Shown here: in pieces, positions 43,860 through 53,952 of the stretch
Numbering within the stretch: the first letter of the stretch is position 1
How the letters are laid out: each line of letters starts with the position of its first letter
DNA from: Bathynomus jamesi
Lineage: Eukaryota; Arthropoda; Malacostraca; Isopoda; Cirolanidae
Reading direction: 5' to 3'
Assembly: GCA_023014485.1 (NCBI GenBank)
Contig: JAJOZX010000922.1
Location: 997,001 to 1,061,000 of the forward strand
DNA: 64,000 nucleotides
Position numbers and translations under genes: made by a program
Notes under the pieces: generated by a model
The model's input: the letters and a program-made list of their open reading frames with translations, nothing else
Database searches by the model: none
What the model was told of the DNA's origin: nothing

Positions 43860-44197
43860 CGCAACAGTAAAATTTACGAGTATATCCATTCTATGTATCT
43901 ATTGTAAATATCTATTGTATTGTATCTGTTTTATGAACAAATGGAAAAGAGGAAGGTGGTATGATAGGCCTCCTGGGGAACTTCCACTCAAAAAAAAAAG
44001 TAACGTGACGCTTGCTGTACCTCCTGGGTGTCATGGAAATCAGCCAATTTTCAAATGGCAGGCGCGACCTCCAAATATTCGAATTTTGACACGAAATTTT
44101 CCCAGGATCATTTTTCCACCAAATCAAACCAAATGAGAGGGTATCTCAAAAAATTTGAAACAAAAAAATTTTACTCCCCCACTTTTGCATCACCCTA

Positions 44198-44247
44198 TAT
44201 ATATATTAATATATATATAATATATATATTATATATATATATTATAT
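44198..44247. repeat. (TA)n microsatellite
   Basis: Broken TA run between two nested elements. Confidence 0.9.
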
Positions 44248-45032
44248 GGGGTCGCGCGTCTGAAGGTACCTAAGCGCCACACAGGCGAAAACGTGTTTTT
44301 GATGGATATCACTATTTTCACCCTTCCTCTATCGCGTGGTTTGGGTTATAATGACCTTACGACACTAGAAGTATGGTTGAAAACCTTATGAAGCGAACTA
44401 CTTTTTTCACCTCTATCGCCAGCTGGGCTCTGCCGCCCAGATGTGATGCGCGTCTTAAGGCCCCAATATCCCGTTCAACTGGGCTCTGGGTGGCGGGAAC
44501 AGCAGGAGGAGCGCGAGCCAATGAAAACATGGCAGTCACGCCGCTCTGCTTTCTGATTGGCCACCCGCTCCACGCGCCGAGAGGGACACGACACAAACAT
44601 CCCGCCAGTACCTTAAGACTCGCGTTGCTGTTAGCAGGCGTCCTGTGTTCGTGCTCATATTGCTGAATATTGCGTGGATTATTCTATTCACCCGGCTTCT
44701 AACTATTATCAACGTGTGCAGCAATGTCTCACCGTGCTAGTGATAGTGATGAAAAATCAATGGAATCATTCTGTGCCAGAAATCGCACCCAAAGTTCGGC
44801 ATAATAAGAAAATAAAAACATTTAAAAAATATATATAAAATTAAAATATGAAAATCTATTCCAAAAAACTCATCAACATCTTCATTAGCATACTTAGAAC
44901 TCTAATTTAGTAAAAATGAACGTTCTAGCTCAATTAATAACAGATACTACTGCCAGAATATTGCTGAACTTTGGAGGCGATTTCTGGCGAATTTTAATTT
45001 TGGCGCTTAGGTACCTTAAGGCGCGGGGCCCC
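44248..45032. mobile_element. Non-autonomous TIR element, 785 bp
   Basis: Left end GGGGTCGCGCGTCTGAAGGT then ACCTAAGCGCCA; the right end is tggcgcttaggtaccttaag then gcgcggggcccc. No transposase is visible. The GC-rich ends do not point clearly to one superfamily. Confidence 0.75.
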
Positions 45033-45198
45033 TCATTTATTATATACTAGTACAGTTCCCGTCGCTTCGCTGACGGTTAGACAGGCTAAACTACACAAAA
45101 GAACGCAGCCGTGAAAATTTTGAGCTTCACATTGTGTCAACATTTCTGAATCTGGTATCTCCCAAAACCTCCTCACCCCCATTCATGCAACTTTGGGG
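45033..45198. other. Short spacer with C-rich tract
   Basis: Probably mariner 3' sequence after the nested element. A C-rich stretch lies at 45200-45235. Confidence 0.4.
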
Positions 45199-45199
45199 C

Positions 45200-46181
45200 T
45201 AACCCCCTCCCCCATTACCCCCACCCCCACCCTTCCCCAAGGTCGTTGGGTTATTTCTGTAGACCCTACTCTTTAAATATCCCCAGAGATAATAATCTAA
45301 GGGAGAAAAATCCGGAGACCTTGCGGGCCATTCAACGTCTCCAAATCTTGAGATTAACTCGCCTGGAAACGTTTGACGCAAAACTGCCATGCAGTTCCTC
45401 GTGGTATGGCAGGTAGCTCCGTCTTGTTGGAACCAGTGGTTTTCTGGACAAAGATCTTTTAATTTAGGAATAAGGAAATCGGTCAACATTTTTTCGTAGC
45501 GATCACCATTTACAGTGACCGTGTTTCCGGTGGAATCCTCGAAAAAGTACGGCCCTATGATCTAAGATGCAGTAAGACCACACCAAACAGTTACACGCTG
45601 ACTATGCAACGGGACTTCGGTAATATTCAATGGATTTTCTGTTGCCCAGAAACGACAATTTTGTTTGTTTACAGTTCCATTCAAGTGAAAATGGGCTTCG
45701 TCTGACATAATCAAAGTTGCTAGAAAATTGGTGGTGTCATTTACCTTCTGTTGGATCCATTGACAGAATTGTCGTCTTCGTGCGAAATCTCCATCGTTTA
45801 GTTGTTGCACTGTTTGAATTTTATATGGAAAGAGCATTAAATTTTGCTTGAATATACGGTGTTGTTGTTGTTCCATATCCAACTCCTAACAGCTGAGAAG
45901 CACGTCTGATGCTTATGTTAGGATTATCCTGTACAATTTCATGAGTTCTGTTAATGATCTCGTCTATCCTTGCTGTGCGCACTCTTCCAGTTGGTTTTCT
46001 TTTTCCAATGCTACCAGTTAGGGAAAAATTTCTGACACACCGACGGATTACTTTCTTAGAAGGTGATTTTGACATCTGAAAATTTGTCTTGAAAGATCTT
46101 TGAGCTGAAACTACACTTCTTCTCCTGCTCATAATATTGCTCAGTTATGAAACGCAGCTGTTCCACAGTCCATGCAGTCAT
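45200..46181 (-). pseudogene. mariner transposase (DD41D), frameshifted
   Basis: Start at 46181: TAWTVEQLRFITEQYYEQEK, a DUF4817-like N-terminus. Then SPSKKVIRRCVRNFSLTGSI (HTH) and NISIRRASQLLGVGYGT. Catalytic: IMSDEAHFHLNG (first Asp), HWFQQDGATCHTTRN (second) and ARSPDFSPLDYYLWGYLK (third), with 41 residues between the second and third. Frameshifts fall near 45860 and 45530, and a C/G-rich end near 45230 truncates it. Nearly complete, so a fairly recent loss. Confidence 0.88.
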
Positions 46182-46441
46182 CTTGAAGGGTTAGTTTTAA
46201 CTAACACTTTTATTTTGTTTTGTATCTTATCTTGTCTTGTATTGTCAAAACCTATACAATCCTGTACAAACTTGTAACTATCCTCTTTCGAATGATGCGT
46301 ATGATTTTATAAAAGGACTTATACTTTAAGAGTTACAGGGTTTCTTTTGGGTCCCATTTCTCTGGATCACCCTTTAGTATAGATTATATATTTGCATTGA
46401 AAATGTATAATCCCATGGTGCCTGACTTTTGGACCACCCTG

Positions 46442-46447
46442 TATATA

Positions 46448-46497
<50 letters not shown>

Positions 46498-46577
46498 CAT
46501 CATATTTTGGCTACCCCAAAATTAAAAAAAGATATGAAGCAAATTTGTAGGCGTAAGCAAGTGACTTACACAGCTAC
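46442..46577. repeat. Right flank arm of the inverted repeat, with (GT)n
   Basis: A (GT)n run at 46449-46491, then the inverted counterpart of 40853-40988. Confidence 0.85.
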
Positions 46578-47326
46578 AGCATTACATGAACAAAATCGAA
46601 TTTCATAATGTCGACGTTTGACCTTACGCGAGTATATGGATTTCAGATTTTTAATGAAAATGACTAACCTAACCTAATGTAACCTAACCTAATGTAACCT
46701 AACCTAATGTAACCTAACCTAATGTAACCTAACCTAATGTAACCTAACCTAATGTAACCTAACCTAATGTAACCTAACCTAATGTAACCTAACCTAATGT
46801 AACCTAACCTAATGTAACCTAATCTAATGTAACCTAATCTAATGTAACCTAATCTAATGTAACCTAATCTAATGTAACCTAATCTAATGTAACCTAATCT
46901 AATGTAACCTAATCTAATGTAACCTAATCTAATGTAACCTAATCTAACCCAACTTAACCTAACCTAATTTAAACTATCTTTTTAGTATCGACATTGTTCA
47001 GATTGACTTTGTTCCGATACCCGAACTTCACAGATGAAACTGATTTAAAACCATCTCGTCTCCAGAACCAGGTAGCGGACAAAAAGTCGATCTGCACAAT
47101 GTCGACACGCGTAACGTCGATACTAAAGGGATAGTTTAAATTAGGTCAGGTTAAGTTAACTTCGGCTAGGTCAGGTTACATTATGCCCGGTTAGGTTACG
47201 TTAGGTTATCTTAGTCTGGTTAGGTTAGTCATTTTCAATGAAAATCTGAAATTTAGTTTGAAATCTGAAATCCACATACTCGCATAAAGTCTACAATATG
47301 AAATTCGATTTTGCTCATGTAATGCT
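46578..47326. mobile_element. Foldback/MITE-like element containing a TTAGG-rich minisatellite
   Basis: Arms agcattacatgaacaaaatc... (46578-46668) and its inverted partner (47216-47326) match well, including cgaatttcata and gaaaatgactaacctaacc. The middle holds the minisatellite and a second inverted pair around 46985-47120 (tagtatcgacattgtt with aatgtcgacac...gtcgatacta). No coding capacity. Confidence 0.82.
46661..46952. repeat. 15-bp minisatellite of AACCTAACCTAATGT type
   Basis: About nine copies of AACCTAACCTAATGT, then about nine of AACCTAATCTAATGT, a single-base variant that has spread as a block. On the other strand it contains TTAGG, the arthropod telomere unit. Not a true telomere, because every third unit is changed. 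Confidence 0.92.
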
Positions 47327-47924
47327 TCACAGATACAAACTAAATATTAAAACAGAACGACTCTAACGAGAGAATAAAAATACTGAAAACAAAATGATTT
47401 CAAATATACAAAATGAAACTAAAAATTTATGCATTTATTAACTCGGAAAAATTCACTGACGATTTCAAAAGTTAAATTTTGTATTTGCATTTTTTAGTTA
47501 TGGCAAAGTTTATGATTAAAATAACATTTGTGGCTTCAATTAAAAGTGTTAATTTTGATAAGTTTTGTAACTATCATCATGATACAGTGTATAAAAATGT
47601 TTCCCTCTGAAAAAGTTTCCTTACGTAAAAGTTCTCTGCAAAAATGTTTTTAAGACATATTACATATATGGGCGTAGGGATGTAGCTACCTCACCACCCA
47701 TCGAAAAGAGCAGCTAGGTCCGTATCTCCTGCGATAGAGGGGAAGGATTTGGTTGGGAACTCGTCTGTCCGAGCAGCCCACGTAACTATGGCAGGCACGC
47801 GTGGGTGTGTGAAATGAGAAGGGGATAAATGATAAGAAAAAAGGAGCAAAAGTGGTGAAAGTGTTTAAGGGTGGATGATTTGATGCTCTGGGGTTGTATG
47901 AAATAAAGATGAAAGGAGGTGGAG

Positions 47925-49497
47925 CAGACCTGTTAAAAAAAAATCAGGTTTTTTAACAATTTTTATCCTGCTGCACGGTTTCCCATGGTTTCACACGAGA
48001 ATTTCGAAAATCAAATCTGTGTTTTCTTTGACACCAGGAAAACCCCCTCATGAGCCCTGAAGTCACGTGACTTTTAAAACATGAAAAACCCAAGTTCATT
48101 CTAGTGAAATAAACTATAAATTGGTGAAGCTTTTCGTTAAAAGTAAAGAACTGATGATTTTATTGGAACTGATGCTGCTAAAGACCAATTAAATAATTAA
48201 ATACTTTGGAAATAAATGGAAAATAATTTTTTTAAAAGGTTGATATCCCTGACAAAAGCAAAAACCATACACAAAAGGAAACATCAGGCTGGTAAGCCGC
48301 TTTTTATTTGTTATAATTTTTTTTTGTAACTATCCTAAGAAAAATATTTCAGACAGACTTGAAAATTACAACGCACGTTTATCTATATGTATTATGTATT
48401 AATACATTGTCACTGTTATACTCATGACAATGGATGACGGTCACGTGTGCTCCAGATGCATCGACGAACGATCTGCAGCTGATACATGACATGATGCAGT
48501 ACCATCAGATTGACAAGAAGGTAGCTGATGCAGTCTTAGGCAAGATGAAGAATCATGGATGGTACCTAACTCAAGAGGTAGTCCCATTCTCTTTGTTCAG
48601 TACAAATCCTTGGATGACCACTACAATTAAAGAGAGATGGTAGCCAATTTGCCCAATAGAGAAAGACCAGATGACTTCAGAGAGGAGAAAAACTGTCTTC
48701 CAAACAATCACAAAAGACACGACTCTCGTCGATCTGATCGGACCTGAGTCTCATTTTATCTTCGAAGCTCTGAATATTAGTTCTGATTACCTAACCTCAA
48801 CTGTGGAAACATGGCCTTTTGATCCCGATTTTGTGGTAGCTGAGCAGTTAATGAAAACAGTGAAGGTGTTGACTGACAGCAGAGAGAGAGGTGTGAAATT
48901 AATGGGTGATTTTACTAACATTATCATCATAGATCCACAACAGCGAGCATGGTTTCCACAAGCAGTGGAGTTCAAAAGGAAAACCGTTTAAGTTATGCAA
49001 AAGCATCCCTGAATCGGTAAAATCACATTCCCCTCATGAAAACTTCTGTATCCTGTAAAAGGTCAGTAGCATATATCTATTAACGAAACCATAACTTTTT
49101 TAACAATCAGACAGCAACAAGTACCAAAACAAAAAGCATGTTTCATTATATATAAACATATAAATAAAAGATTGACTTTTGACCCCTAATTTTGACCCAT
49201 ATAATGACCCCAATAACTTCAAAAGCACTTAATCTGTCTTCACTGTATAAAGTCATATAAAATTATCAATTGTTTTCATCTAAATAAAAGTTTTATTACT
49301 TTGTAGTTTATTTCATTTGGTCGAACCATTTTCTTTTCTAGTTTTCAGTAGTTACACGACTTCAGGGTTCGTTAGGCAGGTTTTCCTGGTGTCAGAGGGA
49401 AAAACAGATTTGATTTTCTAAATACTCAAGTGTGAAACCATGGGAACCTGTGCAGCAGCATATAAAAATTTAGAAAGTTGATTTTTGAACAGGTCTA
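47925..49497 (+). mobile_element. hAT-like element, clade 1-type, with 8-bp duplication, 1.57 kb
   Basis: AGGTGGAG flanks it at 47917-47924 and 49498-49505. Ends CAGACCTGTT and AACAGGTCTA. The TIRs match imperfectly over about 165 bp (gctgcacggtttcccatggt... paired with ...accatgggaacctgtgcagc; gacaccaggaaaac paired with gttttcctggtgtc). The internal gene lacks its N-terminal half. This copy gives the clearest target-site evidence for the family. Confidence 0.92.
48434..48991 (+). pseudogene. C-terminal fragment of hAT-like transposase
   Basis: APDASTNDLQLIHDMMQYHQ, VADAVLGKMKNHGWYLTQEV, then FEALNISSDYLTSTVETWPF and LTDSRERGVKLMGDFTNI. These align with residues ~222-380 of the 42.6-kb protein (SAPQNDLSLLKNL, KFKNHLWFISEEL, AERGVKLIEDYN). 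One in-frame stop at 48641 and the loss of everything before the RW motif make it inactive. Confidence 0.82.
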
Positions 49498-51000
49498 AGG
49501 TGGAGTGTGTGAAATAGGAGGGCAGTTAACTGTGTGAGGGTGAGTGTGAGCGAGATGGTGAGAGGAAAAGGTGTGAATGATGTATGGAATGAAGCCATGA
49601 GAAACTTTTTGTGCTTTAGTTCCCGAATTGTGTGTGTGAAATTTAAGTTTACGAGAATGAAAGTGCGGTAATAGTCGGATATGCGCCGTGTGATAATAAA
49701 TGTGAGGATGAGAAAGAAAGCTTCTGGAGAGAGCTTGACAGTGTGACGGGAAGGGTACCTGAATGTTACAAAATGTTTGCGATACGAGATTTGAATGGAA
49801 AAGTTGTCATGGGTCCGGAGGATGAGGTGTTGGGGAAGCGTGGTGTACCAGGAGTATTTGATAATGGGTGTAGGCTGAAAGAGTTATGCAATGAAAAAAA
49901 GTTGTTGTATAGCAAATTCCTTTTTAAACATGAGGGGGTACATAAGTACTGTATACCTGGAATAGAGCAAATAATATACTCTTACATGGTAAGAGAAGTT
50001 TGATAGGCTATGTGCTCGTAAAAAGTATGCTAAAAATGGTCATGAGAGTCATGAAAGTGTGGCTGCTACAAAGAGAATTGAATCTAGTGTCTGATGGGAA
50101 TAGGTGGGGCCTGTCGAATCTGTTGCATGCGGATGATGCTGCGTTATTTGCCCAAAGTGAATGTGATATGCAGAGATTGTTAAGAGATTTATGGCGGTGT
50201 GCGAGGGAAGATTGTTGAAAGTGAATGTGGGTAAGAGCGAGTTATTGAATGTGGAGAGAGGTGGAAATTCGGACTGTCATGTGATAGTGAATGGTGAAAC
50301 ACTAGAGGTGGTGGGGTCTCTTAAGTGTCTGGGATGTGTATTGACTAAAAAAGGTACGAGTGCGGATAAAGTTAATAGTAAAGTGAATTAAGGAAGAAAG
50401 GTGTCGGGTGCTCTGAAAACGATAATGAGAAAGCGGAGACTGAGTGGAGATACTGCGAGATGTTTACATGAAGGTGTGTTAGTACTGACATTTTTGTACG
50501 GGTGTGAAACACTGGCATGTTATGAAAGGGTGAAGTCGAGAATAGGAGCTGTTGAGATGGATAATCTGAGAAATGTGTGTGGCGTGAGTCGGACTGACAG
50601 AGTAAGAAATCAAGTGGTTCAGGAGTGAAGTGAAAATTGAGGAAAGCATGTCTGGGTAGAAGATGGATGGACATGGTGAATGATTGCGTGGAACTGGTCT
50701 GGGTGATGCACGAGAAGTGGTTGCAATTCGATTGGAATGGAAGAGGTTTGTTAGAAGTACTCGGATGTAACTCTGGAACTCCGTCTCTTTTATTTTTGAC
50801 AACGTCTGGAAACGCTACTACGCATGGTGTATGAAGCGCCACAGGTGTGGAATTTTGCTATGTGGGTGGGCGCTGACCCACCAGGATGCCTGTGTTAATG
50901 AATGTGTATGTTTTACTTCCTGCCTTTCCTCTTTTTCACTACCTTCTGTACTTTACATCTGGGTCGTTACTGCCTTCTCACCCCAAATCCTTGGGAAATG

Positions 51001-51304
51001 AGATTTTTTTATTATATACATTACCAGTCAGTGCATCTGCCCTATGCAGTGTGTTGTAACACAGAAGCTTCTTCAAAATAGCCTTCAAAATGTGTTAATT
51101 TACGTCTAGCATGCAACCTAAAATTAATACCATTAGCTCTACACAAAGGTCAAAAACAGTTTAAAAGTCTTTACTCGGGTAGTGTGTTTCTTCAGGAGTA
51201 TGTTAATACATGTGTTCAGTTATTAACATGCGCTGCAGGTCTTTACATATAAAATCCTTGCAGAGGAGCTAACTGTGTAGTTTAACGTATATTTCTGTGT
51301 TTCA
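51001..51304. other. Unassigned spacer
   Basis: No feature recognised. It may contain the 5' end of the Tc1 remnant that follows. Confidence 0.35.
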
Positions 51305-51694
51305 AAAAGCAAAAATGGGTACCAAAGCTCAGTTAACCCTCTAACGCCGACTGGGTCGAATACGTACCGTTTTAAATACACGCATTTTGACTTAACCCAA
51401 CAAAAACGTTCGGCGTTAACGGGTTAACAACAGAAAAAAAGACAGTCGATTGTAACTATGAGAAATGAGGGCCAATCACCGAGGCAAATTGCAAAAAAAT
51501 TAAAAGTTTCTGTGAATGTGGTTGCTTGTGCCATTAAACGGTACGAAGAAACTGGTCAAAATAAGGACAGAAAAAGGTCAGGGCGACCAAGAACCACAAC
51601 AGACTCAGAGGACAAGTATATCCGAGTCATCAGTCTGCGCAACAGACGCTCACAGCACCTGAAATCAAAGCTCAACTGAACAACTCCAGAAGTA
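51305..51694 (+). pseudogene. Tc1-like transposase, N-terminal fragment
   Basis: Starts at MGTKAQL (51316), is interrupted by an 87-bp MITE, then continues as MRNEGQSPRQIAKKLKVSVN, VACAIKRYEETGQNKDRKRS and GRPRTTTDSEDKYI, a paired-like HTH followed by a GRPR box. It ends with LTAPEIKAQLN in a shifted frame at 51694, where another element is inserted. Confidence 0.8.
51337..51423. mobile_element. piggyBac-type MITE, 87 bp, copy 2
   Basis: TTAA at 51333-51336 and 51424-51427. Ends CCCTCTAACGCCGA and TTCGGCGTTAACGGG. Same length as copy 1 at 18526-18612. Confidence 0.87.
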
Positions 51695-53066
51695 CGGGGC
51701 TCCAATAAACCTTAGCCCCCCCCCCCCGCCCATGGCCTAAACCATTAGAGGTACAGTAAAACTAAACATACCTTACAAAAGAGAATTTAATCCTGCATTT
51801 AATGAGAAACAATTAAAACTTGGTGTTCCCGCCATTGGCTTCCAAGACAGCCTGAATTCGCTTTGGGTAGCTTGCCAAAAGTGACGTGAATAGATCTTGA
51901 TCGTTACGCAAATTTGCTGAAACAGTTTCAATGTGTTGCGTCATTGTATCCTTCGAAAATCGATTTGCTGCAGGTTCTTGAAACAAGATACATTCAACCT
52001 TGTCCTTTATAACTGATCCAATGTGTTCACAGACGTTCAGGTCAGGAGAATTTCCTGGCCATTCTTCATTTCCAAAGAAATCGATCTCATGGTTCCGCAA
52101 CAACCTTTGAGTGGCTAATGCCTTAAAGCAGGGGCCTTATCGTGCAGAAGTGTGACCTGATCGACATCCATAACATTGTTTGGGTTTCTTAGAAAAGGAA
52201 TGACATGCTGGGATAGAATAATATCACGAAAATACTGTCCATCCCAACTCTGACCATTTGGTTTCAGCACCCACATGAGCTTCTTTGCAGTGAACAAAAC
52301 AAACACACCAACACAGTCTGGACTTTTTAATAATTCGCGATAATGTTCATTGTCATCGATTTCATCTGGTGTTGTGGCCCACACTCGATCATTTTGGTAG
52401 TTAGGCCGACGTGTTACGTAAACAAAAAATTCATCGGAGACAGCTAAATGCATGAAATCATCCACATCCCAATCTTCAAGATAATGGGCAAACCACATTC
52501 TGTCATCAATGTTAAGTTGAGTTTTTCTTGGCTTTGGAAGTTCATGCCAAGGCTTTAAACCTTGCCTATGACGGTACAGTCGAATGATTCACCACTAACG
52601 ATCTTGCCTCTCAACACTTCGATCTCTAGAAAGTTTAGCACAGCTGTTTTTTTGCTTACGCGTACCGTTTTCAATGATGTCCTTTGTTCCTGAGAGAGTG
52701 GCAAATTTGGGCGCCCAGATTTGGTTGTATCCATTTCACATTCATCCAAAGTTTTATTCCAATTTCTTTTGACGAAGTCCTCACTTCTTCGCAACTTTTT
52801 GGCAACCCATGAACGTGTATAAAGGTGGCTCCAGCATCACCAGCTTCCCGAAATGTTATTGCTCGTATGCGATCTATCACACGTTGCCTCTCCGAATCAC
52901 CAATTAATTGAGAAGCCATTATATTATCACTATCAGCTAGAGTAATTTTAATACCTGCAATAAATAAAGAATTTTATATATTTTTATAATCACTAAAAAC
53001 TATTTCGATATAAGTAAACATGTAAGCTGCAAATGGGGTGGGGGGCTAAGGTTTTTTGGAACCCCT
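51695..53066 (-). mobile_element. Tc1/mariner element, DD37E-type spacing, 1.37 kb
   Basis: TIRs CGGGGCTCCAATAAACCTTA and its partner TAAGGTTTTTTGGAACCCCT, followed on the inside by a C-run (G-run at the other end). TA flanks both sides. Confidence 0.85.
51813..52919 (-). pseudogene. Tc1/mariner transposase, frameshifted
   Basis: Start at 52919. SERQRVIDRIRAITFREAGD opens the HTH region. SGRPNLPLSQEQR is the GRPR-like box. Then MHLAVSDEFFVYVTRRPNYQ (first Asp), QVTLLHDKAPA (second) and NSPDLNVCEHIGSVIKD (presumed third, Glu). Counting across a one-base deletion near 52125 gives 37 residues between the second and third acids. Further frame changes fall near 52780 and 52530. C-terminus ASYPKRIQAVLEANGGNTKF. 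Confidence 0.83.
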
Positions 53067-53067
53067 T

Positions 53068-53254
53068 ATAATAATTTCAATTTATTCATGATGTTTAATT
53101 GTTAAATATTATTGTAATGAAATTTTTCTAATTTGGTTTGTTGTAACCGTTGAAGAAATCGTTTCAATTTGAAAAAAAATTTGGTCTTGGAAAAAAAAAC
53201 ATCAGAAATTTTTTTGTCCCGCATGGGCATTTGAAAAATCTGGCAACCCTACCT
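53068..53254. mobile_element. Right half of the TAGGGTTGCC hAT MITE
   Basis: Matches 11088-11272 (ataatttcaatttattca, gttgtaaccgttgaagaaat, ttgaaaaatctggcaaccct). The left half is absent because the preceding Tc1/mariner element joins here. Confidence 0.85.
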
Positions 53255-53653
53255 CTGACTGACTGATGGCTCTACACTCAACGATATTGAAACATGTCAT
53301 AGAGTGTACGAAACATTACAATCGGCAAGGCCATACATGAAATAAGTCTCGTACACACATAAACAGTATCGGCAAGCAGTGTTTGTAAACAGTTTGCGGA
53401 AAGAATTGCTGGAACACAAAACGGGCTGTAACTAGGAAACAAAGCGATTTCGGGCATATGTTTATATAAACTTTTTTAATTGTTTTCAGGTCCTGAATCC
53501 ATCTGAAAGTGCGTCCCACATGTTATGAAACACACTGTATATGGTTAAGTGTCTCCCCCTCTGGCGTTGAAGGATGCACCAGGTTGTTAAATTTTATTGT
53601 CACAGTTCCTACTCAAAAGTCCTTCGTTCGAATCCTTGGTTCTGAATGTTGGC

Positions 53654-53655
<2 letters not shown>
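53255..53655. other. Unassigned spacer
   Basis: No gene recognised. The end near 53500-53540 (gtgcgtcccacatgttatga) has a mariner-end flavour, but I found no partner. Confidence 0.35.

Positions 53656-53690
<35 letters not shown>
53656..53690. repeat. (CA)n microsatellite
   Basis: CA run just upstream of the SINE. Confidence 0.95.
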
Positions 53691-53695
<5 letters not shown>

Positions 53696-53696
53696 G

Positions 53697-53952
53697 CCTC
53701 GGTGGTGGTGGTTAGCGTCGCTGACTATGCATTGGCCCTGCGATCGAGACCCGGTGACGGCAGTCGACGCTCAGCAAAACCCAGCTGTTCATCCTTCCAC
53801 ATAATAAATTGGTTGGTAAATAAATGGATACCCTGGGTAGCCTTGTGATTAAGACGCTGGGCTGCTGGTGGGGCGTGGTTCGGATTCCACATTAAAATGT
53901 AGGTCTAAGGTGGAGTGACAAGCTAGACCTTCGTCAGAATTAACAATTCGGG
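53697..53952 (+). mobile_element. tRNA-derived SINE with two tRNA-like modules, copy 2
   Basis: Module 1: GGTTAGCGTCGCTGAC, then GCGATCGAGACCCGG. Module 2: AGCCTTGTGATTAAGACGCT, then GTGGTTCGGATTCCAC, which forms a T-arm. Tail: ctaaggtggagtgacaagct, then gaccttcgtcagaatt. Opposite in orientation to copy 1 at 12.9 kb. Confidence 0.82.

Larger units (their letters stand above)
41257..44197 (+). mobile_element. hAT-like element, clade 1, 2.94 kb
   Basis: Ends TAGGGTGATGCA and TGCATCACCCTA. The inverted similarity extends imperfectly for about 150 bp and includes gaggtcgcgcccgccaattg paired with ggcaggcgcgacctcc. The insertion sits in (TA)n, so the target duplication is ambiguous (tatataat versus tatatata). 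It holds the best-preserved gene of the family. Confidence 0.85.
40989..46441 (-). mobile_element. DD41D mariner-type element split by younger insertions, 5.45 kb
   Basis: TIRs CAGGGTGGCCAAAAAGTCAG... and ...ACCACCCTG agree over ~55 bp, with TA on both sides. Transposase lies on the minus strand near the right end (46181-45200). Between the left TIR and the gene's 3' end lie a Penelope-type hairpin, a hAT-like element (41257-44197) and another TIR element (44248-45032), all separated by (TA)n. Without them the element would be about 1.5 kb, normal for mariners. Confidence 0.85.
47690..51000 (+). mobile_element. LINE remnant, interrupted by a hAT-like element
   Basis: After excluding 47925-49497, the reading is a decayed LINE. 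Endonuclease-like VVVGYAPCDNK and FWRELDSVTG (49650-49745), an RDLNGKVV block in place of GDFNG, GKRGVPGVFDNGCRLKELCN, a deletion, then RT: LLHADDAALFAQSECDMQRL (catalytic ADD, near 50125-50190), VGSLKCLGCVLTKKG, and VLTFLYGCETLACYERVKSR. The 3' part has a TDRVRNQVV block and GRRWMDMVNDCVE. The clade is uncertain. Confidence 0.72.

Noticed and set aside
41257..44197. Introns linking the hAT-like coding pieces
   Set aside because: The frame changes occur without clear GT-AG pairs at matching points, and other copies are damaged too, so indels are simpler; not fully excluded.
46661..46952. CRISPR-like array or true telomere
   Set aside because: Units are contiguous with no spacers, and they are 15-mers with changed bases rather than pure TTAGG.
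50372..50842. 156-codon minus-strand frame
   Set aside because: Antisense to the LINE RT C-terminal region, with no recognisable motif.
53500..53540. mariner right terminus (gtgcgtcccacatgttatga)
   Set aside because: No left partner and no transposase trace beside it.
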